NCBI GenBank assembly: GCA_038373885.1
Contig: JAWZYV010017527.1
Coordinates: forward strand, 1-64,000
Direction of reading: 5' to 3'
DNA: 64,000 nt
Source: Cheiracanthium punctorium
Lineage: Eukaryota > Arthropoda > Arachnida > Araneae > Cheiracanthiidae
Shown: one piece after another, positions 53,217 through 56,200 of the stretch
Numbering within the stretch: the stretch's first letter is position 1
How the letters are laid out: each line of letters opens with the position of its first letter
Program-made: the position numbers and the translations under genes
The notes under the pieces: model-generated
Database searches by the model: none
The model's input: the letters and a program-made list of their open reading frames with translations, nothing else
Told to the model about the DNA's origin: nothing

Positions 53217-56200
53217 GCGGCCTTGCTGGGACTACCATGAACTACTCCATAATAATAATAATAATAATTTTAAAAAAAAGAAACCCCTCCCATGATGCAG
53301 GACAGTTTGTAGTTTGTTATATATCGTGTTCTTTTTTTTTTTAGATGATCATATTTTATCCATCAGTATTAAGGTTCATTTTCCAAGATGGCGTGTCGGG
53401 TATTATGGACGGTATTTCACAACACTGTCAAAAATTCTACTTAAAAATGAATACTTTGATGCACTCGTACTTTTTAAGTACATTTGCAACATAAACGAAT
53501 ACATGGCGTGCTTAAATACAAATTACAATTGAAAAAAAAAAAAAAAGAGTTCATGTATTCCTTAAATTTAAGAGTAAAGCACCCAGCAACGAGTACTTTG
53601 CTGATTTTTAAGTACCTCGTTTTCACAATGTAATACCCGACGTAAATGTATAAATCACCTGTAATGGATTTCATGCCATCAACTAAAGAACCAGAAAACA
53701 AAGACGATGAATACAACTTCTGTAACGGAAAATTATCCGAAGATCAAGGGGGGGAAATTGAAATTCAGTGCTTCAGCTGTTCTCTATAGGCTGGCTCATA
53801 CCTTGAATGAACCCGAATAAAGAAAGAAAATTATATATGTGAATTTTGTAAATGGACTCGAAGCAGAAATGATTTGCACATAATCTTAAAGATACGGTTT
53901 TACATAGTTAAAAAAACAACTATGTTTCTTATGAAGTCTTAACTGTTTTTCAAAGGTTTAAACCACCTTATTCCGTACTGCCCTATTATTTCATATAAAA
54001 CCTTCATTCGTAACTTTTTAAACTAATTATTCAATAGCATAGTATATTTTTCACAAGTGATAGTTCATTAAAATAAATTATAGCACGTGTTCAAGATGAT
54101 TTTGGGGTTTTTATTCAAAAACCAATAAAGTTATTTTTAGAAATGTAAATGCATGGCATTCCATAATATCTCCCTCTCCTTTACAATATAAAGTAAAACA
54201 GGGCTGTAGCCAAGAAAAAAAAAATCTGTTACTACGCCGTAAGTAACTATCTAGTCTTTTTGTTGACATTATAACTGTATATCATGTACTATAAGCAAAC
54301 ATATGATTAACAGAAAACTTATTTTGAAAAAATAAATAAATAATTCGAAGGCAATTTTTGTAAACAAAATATTTTATTCGTTAATTAAGTGACAATTCTC
54401 TACTTTAAATGCAGCAAGTGTTCGATGTTGTTCTTGCGTATGTTCCAATATGGTGGTTTTTTCAAATACATTTCTGGAAATAGCAATTTATGAGCCCGTA
54501 AGTTTCGGTGGGGTATGACTTCCAAACCCCCACCCCCGCTTAACTACGACCTTAAAGCAAAATGTTAACCTAAAAGCAATGTAAAATAAAAAAAGGACAC
54601 ATAAAATGTTACTTATAATACGTTACGATCGTTTCGACCAAAAAATTCTTTCGGTCTTCATCAGATAAAGCCCTTCGTCCCTCTGCTTAGTGAGACGATG
54701 GGCTTTGTCTGATGAAGACCAAAATAATTTTTTGGTCGAAACGATTGTAACGTATTATAAGTAACATTTTATGTGTGTGGTTTTTTTTCCACAAAGTTTT
54801 TATTTATTTTATTCTTTAACACCAGTATTTTGAGTATTTTTTACAGACTAAAGCAATGTAATTAGGATTTTTTTGGAGGGGGGGGGGGAAGGGTAGTTAA
54901 AAAAAATATATAATTTGTTCTAACAAAATGTACAATGAAACAAAATGTTACGCTAAAGCAGTAGGTTTTTTAAAGGGGAAAGGGGATACTGAAGCTCCTT
55001 AGCAAGCACCTCCAAGGGCTAACCCGGATTACAAGCCTTTGGATCCGGGCTCATAATCCGGGTAGGGCCGGATTATCCATTAGGCTAAGTAGGCTTTAGC
55101 CAATGGGCCCCGACCATTTCAGACACCCCCTCCCCCCAAGTCAACAAATCAAGGAGGAAAAGTATTACAACTATAAATAAGCTTATATAATTAAAAAAAA
55201 ACCTTATATCTGTTAGTGATTACATATATAAGAAACATTTATAACCTCAAGTCATTTGCCAACTTTGGTAGAAACGCATGAAAAGTTGAAGAAAATGTAC
55301 AGATGAAATTTTGAATGTTTAATAATGCGTATTTTTGCGGTGTGTTCAGTTACCAAAATAAGATATTTGCATAGCATGCATAACGATACCTTGTATTATA
55401 GCCATTGGACTAAAATTTGCAGACGTAATTATCTAATTTCCTTTTACGACAGGCCGGAGCCCTTGGAAAGAAATTCGTTTGCAGACCATTTCAGTAGGGG
55501 TTCCTCAAAAAATTCATAGCCTAGGGGACCCTATAGAGCTTAATCCAGCATTCTGTGTTCCTTCATTATAAAGGTTGGTAATTTATACCAAATTTGTTTC
55601 GTTTGAAAGAAACGATCGTCACAAAAATGCACTTAAAACTGACTGCCAATAGATCTCTGAAAATGTACTGAAATTCTTTTGGGTGCCCCTGTAAATGAGC
55701 TGATGAACACACGTACACACTTTTCAACAGGATGCACGATGCAGTACACTGCGCCGAAAAAAGATAAAAATCGGCATGCGGATAAATCGGCATCACGTAT
55801 AACACTTTTCAACTTTGTATTAAATTCTTTTTATTATTATTATTTCATCTGCTGAACCAAATAAAACGAAAGCGAGCAGTGGCTCACCCACTTTTTGTGG
55901 GGGGGGCTTTTTAGCTTTTTTTGTGGGGGGGGGGAGGGATTACAAATATTGATAAATTCGGTTATAGTGATAACTCTGTTATGACGTCAAACTTTCCTGT
56001 ATAATTTAACCATGAAATGCAAGCTCACTATTAACTTAACTTAGTTACTACGCCGTAAGTAACTATCTAGTCTTTTCGTTGATATTATAACTGTATATCA
56101 TGTACTATTAGCAAACATATGATTAACAGAAAACTTATTTTGAAAAAATAAATAAATAATTCGAAGGCAATTTTTGTAAACAAAATATTTTATTCGTTAA

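Larger units (their letters stand above)
54596..54845. mobile_element. Penelope-like palindrome with two head-to-head hammerhead motifs
   Basis: The left arm 54605-54690 and the right arm 54694-54780 are inverse copies (CACATAAAATGTTACTTATA and its inverse, both containing the ribozyme core). It is followed by TAACACCAGTATTTTGAG, also found at 16050. It suggests tail-to-tail terminal repeats, an arrangement known for Penelope-like elements. Confidence 0.55.
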
